Part shown: positions 27,235-37,305 of the stretch, piece after piece
How the letters are laid out: the number at the start of each line of letters is the position of its first letter
Numbering within the stretch: position 1 is the first letter of the stretch
From: Arcobacter sp. F155
GTDB taxonomy: Bacteria; Campylobacterota; Campylobacteria; Campylobacterales; Arcobacteraceae
Assembly (NCBI RefSeq): GCF_004116455.1
Contig: NZ_PDJU01000009.1
Location: 62,001-126,000, forward strand
Direction: 5' to 3'
DNA length: 64,000 bases
The notes under the pieces: generated by a model
Databases searched by the model: none
Seen by the model: only the letters and a program-made list of their open reading frames with translations
What the model was told of the DNA's origin: nothing
Made by a program: the position numbers and the translations under genes

Positions 27235-28473
27235 TTAGAAAAAGATTTTAATATTGAATATTACTAACAAAATATTCAAAATAATAAAAGATTTTTTACT
27301 ATAAATACTAAAAAGACTAAATAGTACATAACTTATACAGAACTGCCAACTTGTTGAAACTTCATAGATATCCATTTTATAATTTAAAAACATCAAAATA
27401 TACTCATCTAAAAAAGAAGCTAAACCTATTAGATGTAAAACTATTTCAAAAGGATAAAAAAGCGTAAAAAACAGTGTAAAAAAAGGAGATAACAACTGCT
27501 CATAAGAAGTATTTGGAAAGAAAAAATGAACAATAGGATTAAAAACAAAAAATATCCAAAAATTAAAGAATACTAGTGAAAATAGTTTGGGCAAAGTTTT
27601 AAAATAATGAATATATAAAAAGATATAAAATACTCCAGAAATAGAAAACCATAAGGATATAGAAAATAGATATTTAGGAAACAATGAGAGTATGATTAAA
27701 AGTGTAATTGCTAAAGACTCAAAGGAAAACACTTTAATATTTGAACGTAAATACAAAAAAGCCAAAGTAAACATAATAAAAGAGCGAAGTAAAGAAGGAA
27801 CTAAATTAGTTAAATACAAATAATAAAGCAATATAAATATAGTAATAAGAACAACGTCTGCTTTTTTATTTCTATAGGGAAAATATTTTCCATGAAAAAA
27901 GGAGTATGGATAAAATAGAAGTATGAAAATAATAAAAGAGATAATAGAAAGATGAAAACCAGAAATAGCAATAAGATGGCTGATTCCAAAATCAGTATAT
28001 ATTTGTCTATTCTCTTTAGAGATTGGTATAGCTAAAAATAGAGCATTAAATAACTCTTGTATTTTTTCTTCTTTATGAAGAGTATTTATTTTATGAAAAA
28101 CCATTGTTTTAAAACTATGAACTTTTTCAATGTTTTCATAAAAAATCGATTTGGTATAAAAGCCTTTTAAAAACTCATAAAAAGAAACACCCCTTGATAA
28201 AACTGCAATAGTTATTAAATCTAACTTTTCAATACTATTTTCTTTGTCAATGGAAGTAAAAAAACTTAGCTTTTCATTTTGAAGTTTTAAAACTAAAAAA
28301 TCTTCTTTTTCATAGATATTTAACACTTCATAAGTATCAAGGTAAACTTCTTCTTTAGTAAAATCTTTATATTTGAAGTATTCATAAAAAATATTGAAAG
28401 TAAAAACAGCAAGTAAGATTAAAAGAAAAGATATTAACTGTTTTTTAGTTGAGATTAATTGCAAACTATTCAT
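27235..28473 (-). CDS. comEC: ComEC/Rec2-family competence membrane protein, short form
   Basis: The product (412 residues) has a soluble loop between the first membrane helix and the rest, then about 7-8 helices. The core motif DFGISHLIAISGFHLSII (about 164-181) is diagnostic of the ComEC channel that moves single-stranded DNA across the inner membrane during transformation. The metallo-beta-lactamase-like domain seen in longer family members is absent, as is usual in this phylum. Other competence genes are not close by. Confidence 0.9.
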   Translation of the reverse strand: MNSLQLISTKKQLISFLLILLAVFTFNIFYEYFKYKDFTKEEVYLDTYEVLNIYEKEDFLVLKLQNEKLSFFTSIDKENSIEKLDLITIAVLSRGVSFYEFLKGFYTKSIFYENIEKVHSFKTMVFHKINTLHKEEKIQELFNALFLAIPISKENRQIYTDFGISHLIAISGFHLSIISFIIFILLFYPYSFFHGKYFPYRNKKADVVLITIFILLYYLYLTNLVPSLLRSFIMFTLAFLYLRSNIKVFSFESLAITLLIILSLFPKYLFSISLWFSISGVFYIFLYIHYFKTLPKLFSLVFFNFWIFFVFNPIVHFFFPNTSYEQLLSPFFTLFFTLFYPFEIVLHLIGLASFLDEYILMFLNYKMDIYEVSTSWQFCISYVLFSLFSIYSKKSFIILNILLVIFNIKIFF

Positions 28474-28512
28474 AAGAATAGTTTACAATCTTTTATTTTA
28501 TAATTTTATTTA

Positions 28513-30606
28513 TTATTTAATCTTTTTCCAAATACTCATTTGTGAAACTGTATGTTGATGTTTTCTTGCAGTCTCTCTTATGACAAATGGTACATCAATA
28601 GTTTGAACAAGTTCAAATCTATCTTCTAAGTTCTGTTTTAAAGTATCTAAAGTTTTTATCTCTTTATTATCTTTTATAAATCCACCAAGCCAGTTCTCTT
28701 TTGGAGTATAGTCTTCTAACCAAGTATATGGAGATAAAAGAACTAATAATCCATCTTTATTTACTCTATTTGGGATATCATCTAAAAACTTTTGAGGATA
28801 ATATAATCTATCAATTAAATTTGAGCAGAAAATTAAATCATAGCCTGTATATAACTCTTTTAAATTACAAGCATCACCTTGCATAAATGAAGTTTTCTTT
28901 TTAGTATCTTCTAAATCAAAATCTTTTAAAGAGATAGTTTTCTCTTCAAAAAGTTCACCCTCTGTTGCTACTTTGTATGTTAAAGTATCATATTTTTTAA
29001 GCTTAACTCCCACATTAATAAAGTTTGCACTAAAATCAATTCCAAGTACCTCATCAAAATGTTTTGCTAATTCAAATGTACTTCTACCTACAGAACATCC
29101 TAAATCAAGTGCCTTTTTTGAGTCTATTTCATCAAAATATGGTTTTAATAGTTCAACACTAGCTTTAGGAAAGTTTCTTACACCAAAGTTTTCTTCTCCA
29201 TAGTGGAATTCACAATATTGAGAAATCTGCTCATCTGTCTCATATACATTGTCGTTTAATTGCGTTCTATAGTCATTTGAGCTTTGAACATATCTAAACC
29301 CTGCATGTTGAAAGAAATGCTTTCTAAAGGCATATCTTGCACTTCTAAGAACCTCATTTCCTAAAGAGATAAATGACCCACCTTTCATAAGAGCATGTCT
29401 ATCATCAAAAGTTGGTGTTGTAAAGTCATCATATACAGGATGAGTTTTAAATCCATCTAATGGATACGTTGGTGTAATACTCCATTGCCATACATTTCCA
29501 ACTACATCATAGAAATCACCCATCTTATATTTATCTACTGGTGTTTGATTAAAGTATTTAAGTCCAATATTGGCTTCTTGGCTTTGAGCTTTAACATAAT
29601 CATTTAATCTATAAAACTCATCTTCACTTGGAAGTCTAACTTCAAAACCTAATTTCTCACTTTTAAACTTACAAAAAGCCTCTGCTTCATAAACATTTAT
29701 ATCAACTGGGTAATTTAACGGTAATGGAACTATTCTATTAATCTCTCTTAGATAATATCTTCCTTCTTTTTTAACCCAAAAGGTTGGATGCTTAGCTTTA
29801 GAGAACTCTAACCACTCTTCTCCATCTTTTGTAAAATATTCAGGTTTTGAATAACCACCCTCTTTTACAAACTCTAAGAACTCTCCATTTGAAACTAAAT
29901 ATTTAGAAGCTTTGAAATCTCTAATTGTAGCTTTATGAAAAGAGAATTCATTATCCCATCCATAATAGATAGGATTGTCATAATCTTTCTCTAGTATTAC
30001 TTCACCACCTTTAACTTCTACTAGTTCATTTTGTGGAAAAGAGTCATTAAACTCATTACAGTAAGTAAATAGTTCTTCTTCTTTTAAGTATTTTAAATTT
30101 AGCTCTCTTAATAATACAGATGAAGTCTCTATATGAATATTTTCATGTTCTATTCCCATTAAGATAATCCACATTGGACTATCCCAGTTTATTGGCATTG
30201 TAAACTCTATAGTATCTATTAGTTCTAATACTAACTTTTTAACCTCATCTCTATATGCTTTTGTTTGTTCATAAGTTGGCCATGTATAATGTTCATCATT
30301 TAAATCATCCCATGACATTTCATCAACACCAATTGCAAAGATAGATTCATATGTTTTATTTATTCTTTTATCTATAATATTTGCTATGTTAAGTTTATTT
30401 ATAAAAAAAGTTGCAGTGTGTCCATAATAAAATACAAGTGGGTGTCTTAGCCTATTTGGTTGTTTAAATATATGCTCTTTATCTTTTAATAAATCAAAAA
30501 GCTTTTCATCCAACTCATATGTTTGTAAAAAATACTTTTTAATCTCTTCTCTTTTTTCCTCTACTGTTCCCTCACTTAAATTAATTGTATTACGTATATA
30601 GTCCAT
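28513..30606 (-). CDS. ovoA: 5-histidylcysteine sulfoxide synthase / N-methyltransferase (ovothiol)
   Basis: The 697-residue product has the three-part structure of OvoA. A DinB-like domain (about 1-170) carries the iron ligands H154-x3-H158-x-E160. An FGE-sulfatase-like domain (about 195-440) includes NVWQWSITPTYPLDGF and GGSFISLG. A methyltransferase domain (about 480-697) begins with ALDLGCSVGRST. OvoA oxidatively couples cysteine to histidine, and its C-terminal domain later methylates the imidazole to give ovothiol A, a redox protectant. The separate PLP sulfoxide lyase (OvoB) is not next to it. It is the last gene of a four-gene minus-strand run. Confidence 0.94.
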   Translation of the reverse strand: MDYIRNTINLSEGTVEEKREEIKKYFLQTYELDEKLFDLLKDKEHIFKQPNRLRHPLVFYYGHTATFFINKLNIANIIDKRINKTYESIFAIGVDEMSWDDLNDEHYTWPTYEQTKAYRDEVKKLVLELIDTIEFTMPINWDSPMWIILMGIEHENIHIETSSVLLRELNLKYLKEEELFTYCNEFNDSFPQNELVEVKGGEVILEKDYDNPIYYGWDNEFSFHKATIRDFKASKYLVSNGEFLEFVKEGGYSKPEYFTKDGEEWLEFSKAKHPTFWVKKEGRYYLREINRIVPLPLNYPVDINVYEAEAFCKFKSEKLGFEVRLPSEDEFYRLNDYVKAQSQEANIGLKYFNQTPVDKYKMGDFYDVVGNVWQWSITPTYPLDGFKTHPVYDDFTTPTFDDRHALMKGGSFISLGNEVLRSARYAFRKHFFQHAGFRYVQSSNDYRTQLNDNVYETDEQISQYCEFHYGEENFGVRNFPKASVELLKPYFDEIDSKKALDLGCSVGRSTFELAKHFDEVLGIDFSANFINVGVKLKKYDTLTYKVATEGELFEEKTISLKDFDLEDTKKKTSFMQGDACNLKELYTGYDLIFCSNLIDRLYYPQKFLDDIPNRVNKDGLLVLLSPYTWLEDYTPKENWLGGFIKDNKEIKTLDTLKQNLEDRFELVQTIDVPFVIRETARKHQHTVSQMSIWKKIK

Positions 30607-30615
30607 TGATTCCCC

Positions 30616-32829
30616 TTAATCATTTTCCAAAAAATTAATAGCTGTTATTTTATTTGCTTTTTTAAACTCTTTGTATAGGTTTAATAGCTGTTTTAACTCA
30701 TTATCATCTAAGTTAACTAAATGTTCTTTCAATCTAGTTACAATATCATCAAAATCTACTTGAAGCAGTTGTTTACAAATAATATTTTCCATAAGTATCA
30801 TTCCAAGTCTTTTAATAGATCCTGTTGAATCTAAAATCTCTATTGCTTCATTTGTATAAGCTAAAGCTTCATTAAGTAGCTCATCTTCTTTTTGAATAGA
30901 GTATAACTCTTTATATAAAATATTTAAAGCTTGATTGTGTTGAACCACAGGAAGTTCATCTCTATCCCCTACTGATTCTTTTAGTTGTAAACCTACTTTT
31001 CCATAATATATTGACTTCTGTATAATACTAGCGTCTTTTTGTTTAGTACTTGTTAGATAAGTAAATCTATAAGCAATAGCCATATTAACAAAAGTAGCTC
31101 CATACTCAAACGCACCAAGAGTTGGAATACTTAGACACTTTTTATAGTTTTTAATAGCTTCCTCAAAGTTACAATCCCACTCTTCATAGTTTGCTTTGAT
31201 ATTATAATAGTGCCATAACCAAATTGGTTCATTATCTTCATTATGAGAAGAGATTAAAGTAAATAGTTTTTCTAAAGTCTCTTTACCCTCTTGTCTTAAC
31301 TCTTCTTTTCTTTGACTTACTATTATCCATGCTTTTCTTTGTAAGTATTTTATTTCTATTTCACTTGGCTTTTTATTTTCATTTATTTGTAACTCTTTTG
31401 GTAAATATGAAAAGGCTTCATCAAACAGTCCCATTCTTTCATATAAAGATGAGATTAGTACAGAGTATTTATTTGGATTTATTTCATAAAGATATTTTGC
31501 CACTAAAATAGCTTGTTCAAAATAACCATTTCTTTCAAATAAAGCTAAAAGAAAATTTAGACTCTCAACAGATAGTTTTCTATATATAGACTCTTTTGTA
31601 GTTTCAAAACTTTTTAAATCATATGAATCAAACATCTTTCCAGCGATTTCAAACCAGTACTCATCTATAAGCTTATACTGTTGTCTTTTTTCAACAGTTA
31701 CAATAAACCTTTCTAAGATATTTAAAACCCTTCTTTCATCTAATACAATATCTTTTACATAGTTATATAAAATCAATAATGAAATAGGATTATCAAAATA
31801 CTCAATACACTCTTCTAAATGATTTCTTAAAAAGTAAGCTAATCTTCTTTGCTCATCACTTAAAACCTTAAAATGGAAGTTATTAGTAAAGTATATCCTT
31901 GAAGAGTCTTCTTGTCTTAAAAACTTAAAATCATCAAAACTTCTATTTATAAAGTTTTGGAAACCAAAAGTTAAATGCTCATTCTTCTCATTGCTTTCTA
32001 ATAGGTTTTTACCACAATACTCAAAAAGCTCTAAAGATACATAAACTAAAGATGTATTAAATTTCTTGGTAGAACATAGTTGTAATAAAGAGTTTAGTTT
32101 TTGTTCCCTTGAAGAGAAAAGAAAGTTTATATCTTTTGTAAAGGCTTTTGATTTCTCTTTTACTATCTCTATATTGGTTATATTATAAGAACTTAATCTT
32201 TTTTCTATTTTCTTTACTTCATCATTTCTAACATGAATATTTATATTTGAGAACTTTTTAAATAAGGCTTTTAATAAGATTTGATAAACCCAATGCTCTT
32301 TTTCTAGTAAGTCAATATTGTATATATCGATTTGAGTCTTTTTATCATATTGTGAAAGTGCAAGAGAAACTCTTTTTTGTTTTTTAATATCTTTATTTAA
32401 CCATGAAGCTAGTATGTTTTTAAACTCACTTCTTTTTGCCTCTAAGATTGATGGCATCAAAAAAAGTCCAAATAAAAATAGTAAAACAAAACCTAAAGCA
32501 ATAGAGTCATTAGTTTCCCATTCAAAAGGCATTTCAAAAACTATCTTTTTAAGTAAGTCTTCATATATAGATACAGAAAGAAAAGCAAACATTATTACAA
32601 CTATTGAGATTATTGAGATTATGGAAGATGAAACTCTTTTCTTAAAATAATAAGAAAAAGAGTTCCCACATAAAGAGCTTAAGTCCTCTTCAAACTTATC
32701 GAAGTCATCCTCTTCACAAAAGGTTATATCTAAACAATTGCCTTTTTTAGTAATAAGAGCATCACTTTGTTTTTCTCTATTTGTTTTATATAGAGTGGAA
32801 GAGTATATAGTACACTTATTTTGAATCAT
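30616..32829 (-). CDS. large TPR-like membrane protein of unknown function
   Basis: The product has 737 residues. Two membrane helices lie near 67-88 and 109-128. Between about 130 and 360 is an alpha/beta stretch without motifs I recognise, and from about 390 to 737 runs a series of helical hairpins like TPR repeats, for example EPIWLWHYYNIKANYEEWDCN-style pairs near 535. No enzymatic signature is visible. It begins immediately after the stop of the gamma-glutamylcyclotransferase-like gene and ends 9 bases before ovoA, so it belongs to the ovoA transcript. A scaffold or stress-sensing role would be inference. Confidence 0.75.
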   Translation of the reverse strand: MIQNKCTIYSSTLYKTNREKQSDALITKKGNCLDITFCEEDDFDKFEEDLSSLCGNSFSYYFKKRVSSSIISIISIVVIMFAFLSVSIYEDLLKKIVFEMPFEWETNDSIALGFVLLFLFGLFLMPSILEAKRSEFKNILASWLNKDIKKQKRVSLALSQYDKKTQIDIYNIDLLEKEHWVYQILLKALFKKFSNINIHVRNDEVKKIEKRLSSYNITNIEIVKEKSKAFTKDINFLFSSREQKLNSLLQLCSTKKFNTSLVYVSLELFEYCGKNLLESNEKNEHLTFGFQNFINRSFDDFKFLRQEDSSRIYFTNNFHFKVLSDEQRRLAYFLRNHLEECIEYFDNPISLLILYNYVKDIVLDERRVLNILERFIVTVEKRQQYKLIDEYWFEIAGKMFDSYDLKSFETTKESIYRKLSVESLNFLLALFERNGYFEQAILVAKYLYEINPNKYSVLISSLYERMGLFDEAFSYLPKELQINENKKPSEIEIKYLQRKAWIIVSQRKEELRQEGKETLEKLFTLISSHNEDNEPIWLWHYYNIKANYEEWDCNFEEAIKNYKKCLSIPTLGAFEYGATFVNMAIAYRFTYLTSTKQKDASIIQKSIYYGKVGLQLKESVGDRDELPVVQHNQALNILYKELYSIQKEDELLNEALAYTNEAIEILDSTGSIKRLGMILMENIICKQLLQVDFDDIVTRLKEHLVNLDDNELKQLLNLYKEFKKANKITAINFLEND

Positions 32830-33393
32830 CTATTTTCTAATACCCTCTTTAGCTAACTTATTTTGTAAAGGGTCTGAAAACTTATAAACACCCTGTTTTA
32901 AAGGGAAAGGAAACTCTTCTAAAGCTTCTTTTTTATACTCATTTACAAACTCTTCATCATAGTGTTCAAAGGCTGATGTTAAAATATCTATATACTTAGC
33001 AGGAATATAAGTATTTTCATCTCCTACTTTTGCTAGCTTCTCTTCATTTGTAGTCATAAAAGCAATAACATCTTCATCAAGATTTGCTCCTTGAACATCT
33101 TGGGCTTTGATTATAACTTGAGAGTAGTTTTTTTCTCTTTGTTTTAAAACTTCAAACTCTTCTTGGCTTAGTTTAACAACTACACCATTTGTAGAAGAGT
33201 TTTCATCTTTTTGAAGATTTAAAAATACTCCATTTGTATCTTTGCTATCAAAGTTAATCTGCTCAATAGAGTTCCAAACTTTCTTAAGACCTTTTACTCT
33301 AACAGGAATTAAGTCTTTATAGCTAAGTTCTCTTTCAAAAGATTTTTGGGCACTATTTAGATTAATTAAAGAACCAAAACCAAAAAGATACAT
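32830..33393 (-). CDS. gamma-glutamylcyclotransferase-like protein
   Basis: The 187-residue product begins YLFGFGSLIN, the family's phosphate-loop-like opening (usually Y-x-FGYGSL), and continues with a small beta-barrel containing GVFLNLQKDE and GVVVKLSQEEFEVLKQRE, where a conserved Glu lies. Family members cleave gamma-glutamyl amides to 5-oxoproline or act on glutathione. Next to ovoA this fits low-molecular-weight thiol metabolism. It starts in a TAATG overlap with the RraA-like gene. Confidence 0.8.
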   Translation of the reverse strand: MYLFGFGSLINLNSAQKSFERELSYKDLIPVRVKGLKKVWNSIEQINFDSKDTNGVFLNLQKDENSSTNGVVVKLSQEEFEVLKQREKNYSQVIIKAQDVQGANLDEDVIAFMTTNEEKLAKVGDENTYIPAKYIDILTSAFEHYDEEFVNEYKKEALEEFPFPLKQGVYKFSDPLQNKLAKEGIRK

Positions 33394-33872
33394 TAGACAA
33401 TCTTCTCTTTTGCTAGAATTATTCCATCTACATCTGCGTAAACGTAATCCCCATCATTAAACTGTACTCCACAAAAAGATAGTTCAACATTTCTTTCACC
33501 TTCAGTTACAGGAATATATTTTCTAGGGCAAGTTCCCCTTGCATAAAGTGCTACAGGAATATCTTTGATTTGCTCAGTATCTCTTACATAACCATTTACT
33601 AATATAGCTTCATAGTTATTTCCATGGGCAAACTTCATTAAGTTTTCTCCAACAACTGCAAAATACTCATCATCTACATCAACAACAACTATTTTACCAG
33701 TTCCATCTTCATCTCTTAAAATCTTAATAAGCTCACTATTATTTCTATCAAGCTTTACCGTTACAACTTGTGCGAATACTTTATCTTTTGCACCATAGTT
33801 TTTAAATTCATTATCAAGTACATGTACTTTATCTGGATGTTCATCACAAATATCAGCTGTAAAAAAATTCAT
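33393..33872 (-). CDS. RraA-family protein
   Basis: This 159-residue protein has the full RraA fold: TADICDEHPD at the start, the G-x-R-D region NGYVRDTEQI near 99-108, and GVQFNDGDYVYADVDGI near 134-150. In Gammaproteobacteria RraA inhibits RNase E, an enzyme not typical of this phylum. Other members are aldolases needing an acidic residue shortly after R-D, which here is Gln (R-D-T-E-Q). Its true job is open. It is first in the run leading to ovoA. Confidence 0.82.
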   Translation of the reverse strand: MNFFTADICDEHPDKVHVLDNEFKNYGAKDKVFAQVVTVKLDRNNSELIKILRDEDGTGKIVVVDVDDEYFAVVGENLMKFAHGNNYEAILVNGYVRDTEQIKDIPVALYARGTCPRKYIPVTEGERNVELSFCGVQFNDGDYVYADVDGIILAKEKIV

Positions 33873-33981
33873 TCTTTCCCTTTAAATATTTCTTTTACAT
33901 AATTATCTCTAAAAAGCTTTAAGGTACTCTTATCTTGATTATAATAGGAATTAATCTAAAATAATATATAATTAAACCAAC

Positions 33982-36801
33982 ATGATTAAAATAAGTAAAT
34001 ATCTTATAACTTTTCTATTATTTCTTAACTTTCTATATTCAGATAGTGAAATAGATTTAACAACAAAAGAAAAAGAGTTTTTAAAAAACAATTCTCCTTT
34101 AAGATTACACAATGAATTAAATTGGCCACCTTTTAACTTCTTTGAAAATGGAGAACCAAAAGGTTTTTCTATTGATTATATGAATCTTTTGGCTAAAAAA
34201 CTTGATACTGAAGTTAAATATATAACTGGTCCTTCATGGGATGAGTTCTTACAAATGCTTAAAAAAGATGAGATAGATGCAATTATAAATATCTCAAAAA
34301 ATAAAAAACGTTCTCAATATATTGCCTTCACTTCTGTTTTTCATACTGCTGCAAATGCCATTTATGTAAAAGATGGCAATGAGTATATAGATAGCTTAGA
34401 AAAACTAAAGGGTAAAACAATAATCATGCCAAAAGGCTTTTTTGCTCAAAAAGCTATTGAAAAGTACTATCCTGACATAAACCAAATGTTAGTAAAAGAC
34501 TCCCTTGAAGCACTTAAACTTCTTTCTTTAGGAAAAGCAGATGCAACAGTAGGAAAGAAAAATGTACTTGATTATGTAATTACTACAAACAATATCTCAG
34601 GAGTTACACCTACAAGTTTTGTTGATGATAATAGAATGGTTAGTTTAATCTCAATTGGAACATCAAAAGAAAAAACAATATTAAGAGATATATTAAAAAA
34701 AGCACAAAAGAGTGTTAGTGATGAAGAGATACTAGAACTAAAAAGAAAATGGTTTGGTACAAATAAACAAGTAAAAAGAAAGAAAGCCTCTTTTTTAAAT
34801 AAAGAAGAGCTTGAATACCTAAAAAATAGAAAAGTTATTAGGATGTGTAATATCTCTGATTTAAAACCTGTCTCTTTTGAAGAAGGTGGAAGAGTAAAAG
34901 GTATTTCTATTGATGTTCTTGAAAAACTAGAAGAGCTGATAAATATCAAGTTTATTCCTATTCCAACAGTTTCTTGGGAGCAGACAAAAGAGTTTCTTAA
35001 AATCAAACAATGTGATATTATCCCAACTGTTACAAATGATGAAGATATAAAAGATTTTACTAGTATTACAACACCTTATTTAAACTATAAACTTGCGATT
35101 ATTACTCAAAAAGATGAATCTGTTGTTTCTGGATTACAAGAAATCCTTGATAAGACAATGGCTGTAAAATATGACTCGTTTTTAATCAGTAAATTAAAAA
35201 GTGCTAATCCAAGTTTAAATATTCTTATTACTAAAACCCATAGAGAAGCTTTAGAAAAAGTTAGTAAAGGTGATGCTTACTTTGCTATTCAGCCTTTACC
35301 TATTGCTTCATACTATATGTCAAAATACGCTTTAAAAGATTTATATATTTCAAGATATACAAATATGACTTACTCTGTAAATATGGCAGTACATGAAAAC
35401 AATGATATTTTATTAAGTATTTTAAATAAAGCCCTTGATAAAGTAAGTGAAGATAAACACAGAGAAATTTTTAATAAATGGACAGCAGTATCTATTACAG
35501 AAGGTTTTGATTATAAACTAATCTGGCAAATAATCATCATAACAATCATTGTTTTTGCAGTGTTTATTTATAGACAAACTATTTTAAATAAACACAATAG
35601 AAAACTTCAAGAAGCAAATAATCAAATTGAAGAAAAAACAATAGAGTTAGCAAAACAAAAACTTCTTTTTGAGACTTTATATAACAAATCATCAGATAGT
35701 GTTTTAATTATAAAAGACAAAATCATAACTGACTGTAATGAATCAACAAGAAATGTTTTAGGTTTTACTAAAAAAGAGATAGTAAATAAACCCTTACATG
35801 ATATCGCTCCAGAGTATCAACCAGATAACACTTCTTCTGAAAGACTATTTGATAACAAACTAGAAAAGGTTTTAATCTTTGGTGTTAGTAGTTTTGAAGC
35901 AGTACTTTATAACTATCAAATGAAAAAAGTATGGGTAGAGATAGTTTTAACTTCAATTGAGATTGAAAATAGAAGAGTAATTCATACAGTTATTAGAGAT
36001 ATTTCAAATAGAAAAATATTAGAACAAAGACTTGAAGAGTTAAATGCAAACCTAGAAGAGAGAATCAAAAAAGAGATTAGAAAAAATGAAAATAGTACAA
36101 AACAACTAATCCAACAAAGTAGACTAGCTCAAATGGGAGAGATGATTTCTATGATTGCTCATCAATGGAGACAACCTCTTGCAGCAATCTCAGCTACTAC
36201 AAATAACCTACTTGTAAAGCTTATGATTGAAGATAAAGTAAATAAAAAGTCCTTTGAAGAAGAGCTAATTTTAATAACAGAGTATTCAAAACATCTTTCG
36301 TCTACTATTGATGACTTTAGAAACTTTTTCAAAACAGATAAAGAGAAAGAAGAGTTTGACTTAGAAGAGGTAATCAAAAAATCAATAAGTATTACAAAAA
36401 CTTCAATTGAATCAAAAAATATTAAACTAGAAATAGACTTAGAAAAGAACTTAATACTGTTCTCTTATGCAACAGAGATACAACAAGTTATTTTAAATAT
36501 CATAAAAAATGCAGAAGATATCCTAACAGAAAAAGATATTCCAAATAAAAAAATCTGTATTACTACATACAAAAGAAATGACCATAGTATTATTATCAAA
36601 ATTCAAGATAATGGTGGTGGAATAGAAGAGTCTCTTATTGAAAAAATCTTTGACCCATACTTCTCAACAAAAAGTGATAAAGATGGTACAGGATTAGGTT
36701 TATATATGAGTAGAATCATAATAAATGACCACTGTAAAGGTAATCTAAAAGTTATCAATGAAAATAATGGTGCAACATTTTTAATTGATTTACCTATCTA
36801 A
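33982..36801 (+). CDS. BvgS-like sensor kinase with two periplasmic binding domains
   Basis: The product has 939 residues. A signal/anchor at 1-20 precedes two SBP_bac_3-type domains (about 35-265 and about 275-500); each starts with an L-R/I-R-M element and includes a GFSIDYMNLL or GISIDVLEKL segment. A membrane helix near 513-532 follows, then a coiled coil, a PAS domain (about 560-690) and the kinase core with H727 in MIAHQWRQPLAAIS, DNGGGIEES and GTGLGLYMS. It senses a small periplasmic ligand, probably an amino acid or organic acid, and signals to the receiver encoded 15 bases downstream. Confidence 0.92.
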   Translation: MIKISKYLITFLLFLNFLYSDSEIDLTTKEKEFLKNNSPLRLHNELNWPPFNFFENGEPKGFSIDYMNLLAKKLDTEVKYITGPSWDEFLQMLKKDEIDAIINISKNKKRSQYIAFTSVFHTAANAIYVKDGNEYIDSLEKLKGKTIIMPKGFFAQKAIEKYYPDINQMLVKDSLEALKLLSLGKADATVGKKNVLDYVITTNNISGVTPTSFVDDNRMVSLISIGTSKEKTILRDILKKAQKSVSDEEILELKRKWFGTNKQVKRKKASFLNKEELEYLKNRKVIRMCNISDLKPVSFEEGGRVKGISIDVLEKLEELINIKFIPIPTVSWEQTKEFLKIKQCDIIPTVTNDEDIKDFTSITTPYLNYKLAIITQKDESVVSGLQEILDKTMAVKYDSFLISKLKSANPSLNILITKTHREALEKVSKGDAYFAIQPLPIASYYMSKYALKDLYISRYTNMTYSVNMAVHENNDILLSILNKALDKVSEDKHREIFNKWTAVSITEGFDYKLIWQIIIITIIVFAVFIYRQTILNKHNRKLQEANNQIEEKTIELAKQKLLFETLYNKSSDSVLIIKDKIITDCNESTRNVLGFTKKEIVNKPLHDIAPEYQPDNTSSERLFDNKLEKVLIFGVSSFEAVLYNYQMKKVWVEIVLTSIEIENRRVIHTVIRDISNRKILEQRLEELNANLEERIKKEIRKNENSTKQLIQQSRLAQMGEMISMIAHQWRQPLAAISATTNNLLVKLMIEDKVNKKSFEEELILITEYSKHLSSTIDDFRNFFKTDKEKEEFDLEEVIKKSISITKTSIESKNIKLEIDLEKNLILFSYATEIQQVILNIIKNAEDILTEKDIPNKKICITTYKRNDHSIIIKIQDNGGGIEESLIEKIFDPYFSTKSDKDGTGLGLYMSRIIINDHCKGNLKVINENNGATFLIDLPI

Positions 36802-36816
36802 AAATAAAGGAAAAAA

Positions 36817-37245
36817 ATGCAAAGTTTAAAAGAATTAGTAGAGTTTAGTAAAGGGTTAAAGATACTTTTTATTGAAGATAATCTTGATGTAAGAGAACAG
36901 TTAAACAAACTATTTGAAAACTTTTTTTCCAATATTGATGTATGTTTTAATGGCTTTGAAGCACTAGAAGAGTATAAAAAACATAAAACAGACAATGATA
37001 ACTTTTATGACTTAGTAATTACAGATATAAGTATGCCCAAACTTGATGGAATAGAGCTTTGCAAAGAGATATTTAAAATAAATAAAGAACAGAAAGTATT
37101 AGTGATTTCTGCACACACTGAAAAAGAAAAGATAGCTCAACTAAATGAAATAGGTGTAACACATATACTTCAAAAACCTGTTGAGCATACTAGTTTAATA
37201 AGTACTCTTTCAAGCTTAATATCTAGTATTAAAGAGAGTAAATAG
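36817..37245 (+). CDS. single-domain response regulator
   Basis: The product (142 residues) is one receiver domain with E20-D21, phospho-acceptor D70 in VITDISMP, S98 and K120. There is no output domain. It is the obvious partner of the BvgS-like kinase just upstream, whose own C-terminus lacks a receiver. AAAGGA lies about 7 bases before ATG. Confidence 0.9.
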   Translation: MQSLKELVEFSKGLKILFIEDNLDVREQLNKLFENFFSNIDVCFNGFEALEEYKKHKTDNDNFYDLVITDISMPKLDGIELCKEIFKINKEQKVLVISAHTEKEKIAQLNEIGVTHILQKPVEHTSLISTLSSLISSIKESK

Positions 37246-37305
37246 AAGAGAATTAAATCTGAAGACTATTCTGATATACTTCTTAAAAATATATGTGAGG
37301 TTCAA

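Noticed and set aside
34572-35006. 144-codon minus-strand frame rich in Ser and Phe
   Set aside because: Shadow of the sensor kinase gene; low-complexity composition is typical of antisense to AT-rich coding DNA.
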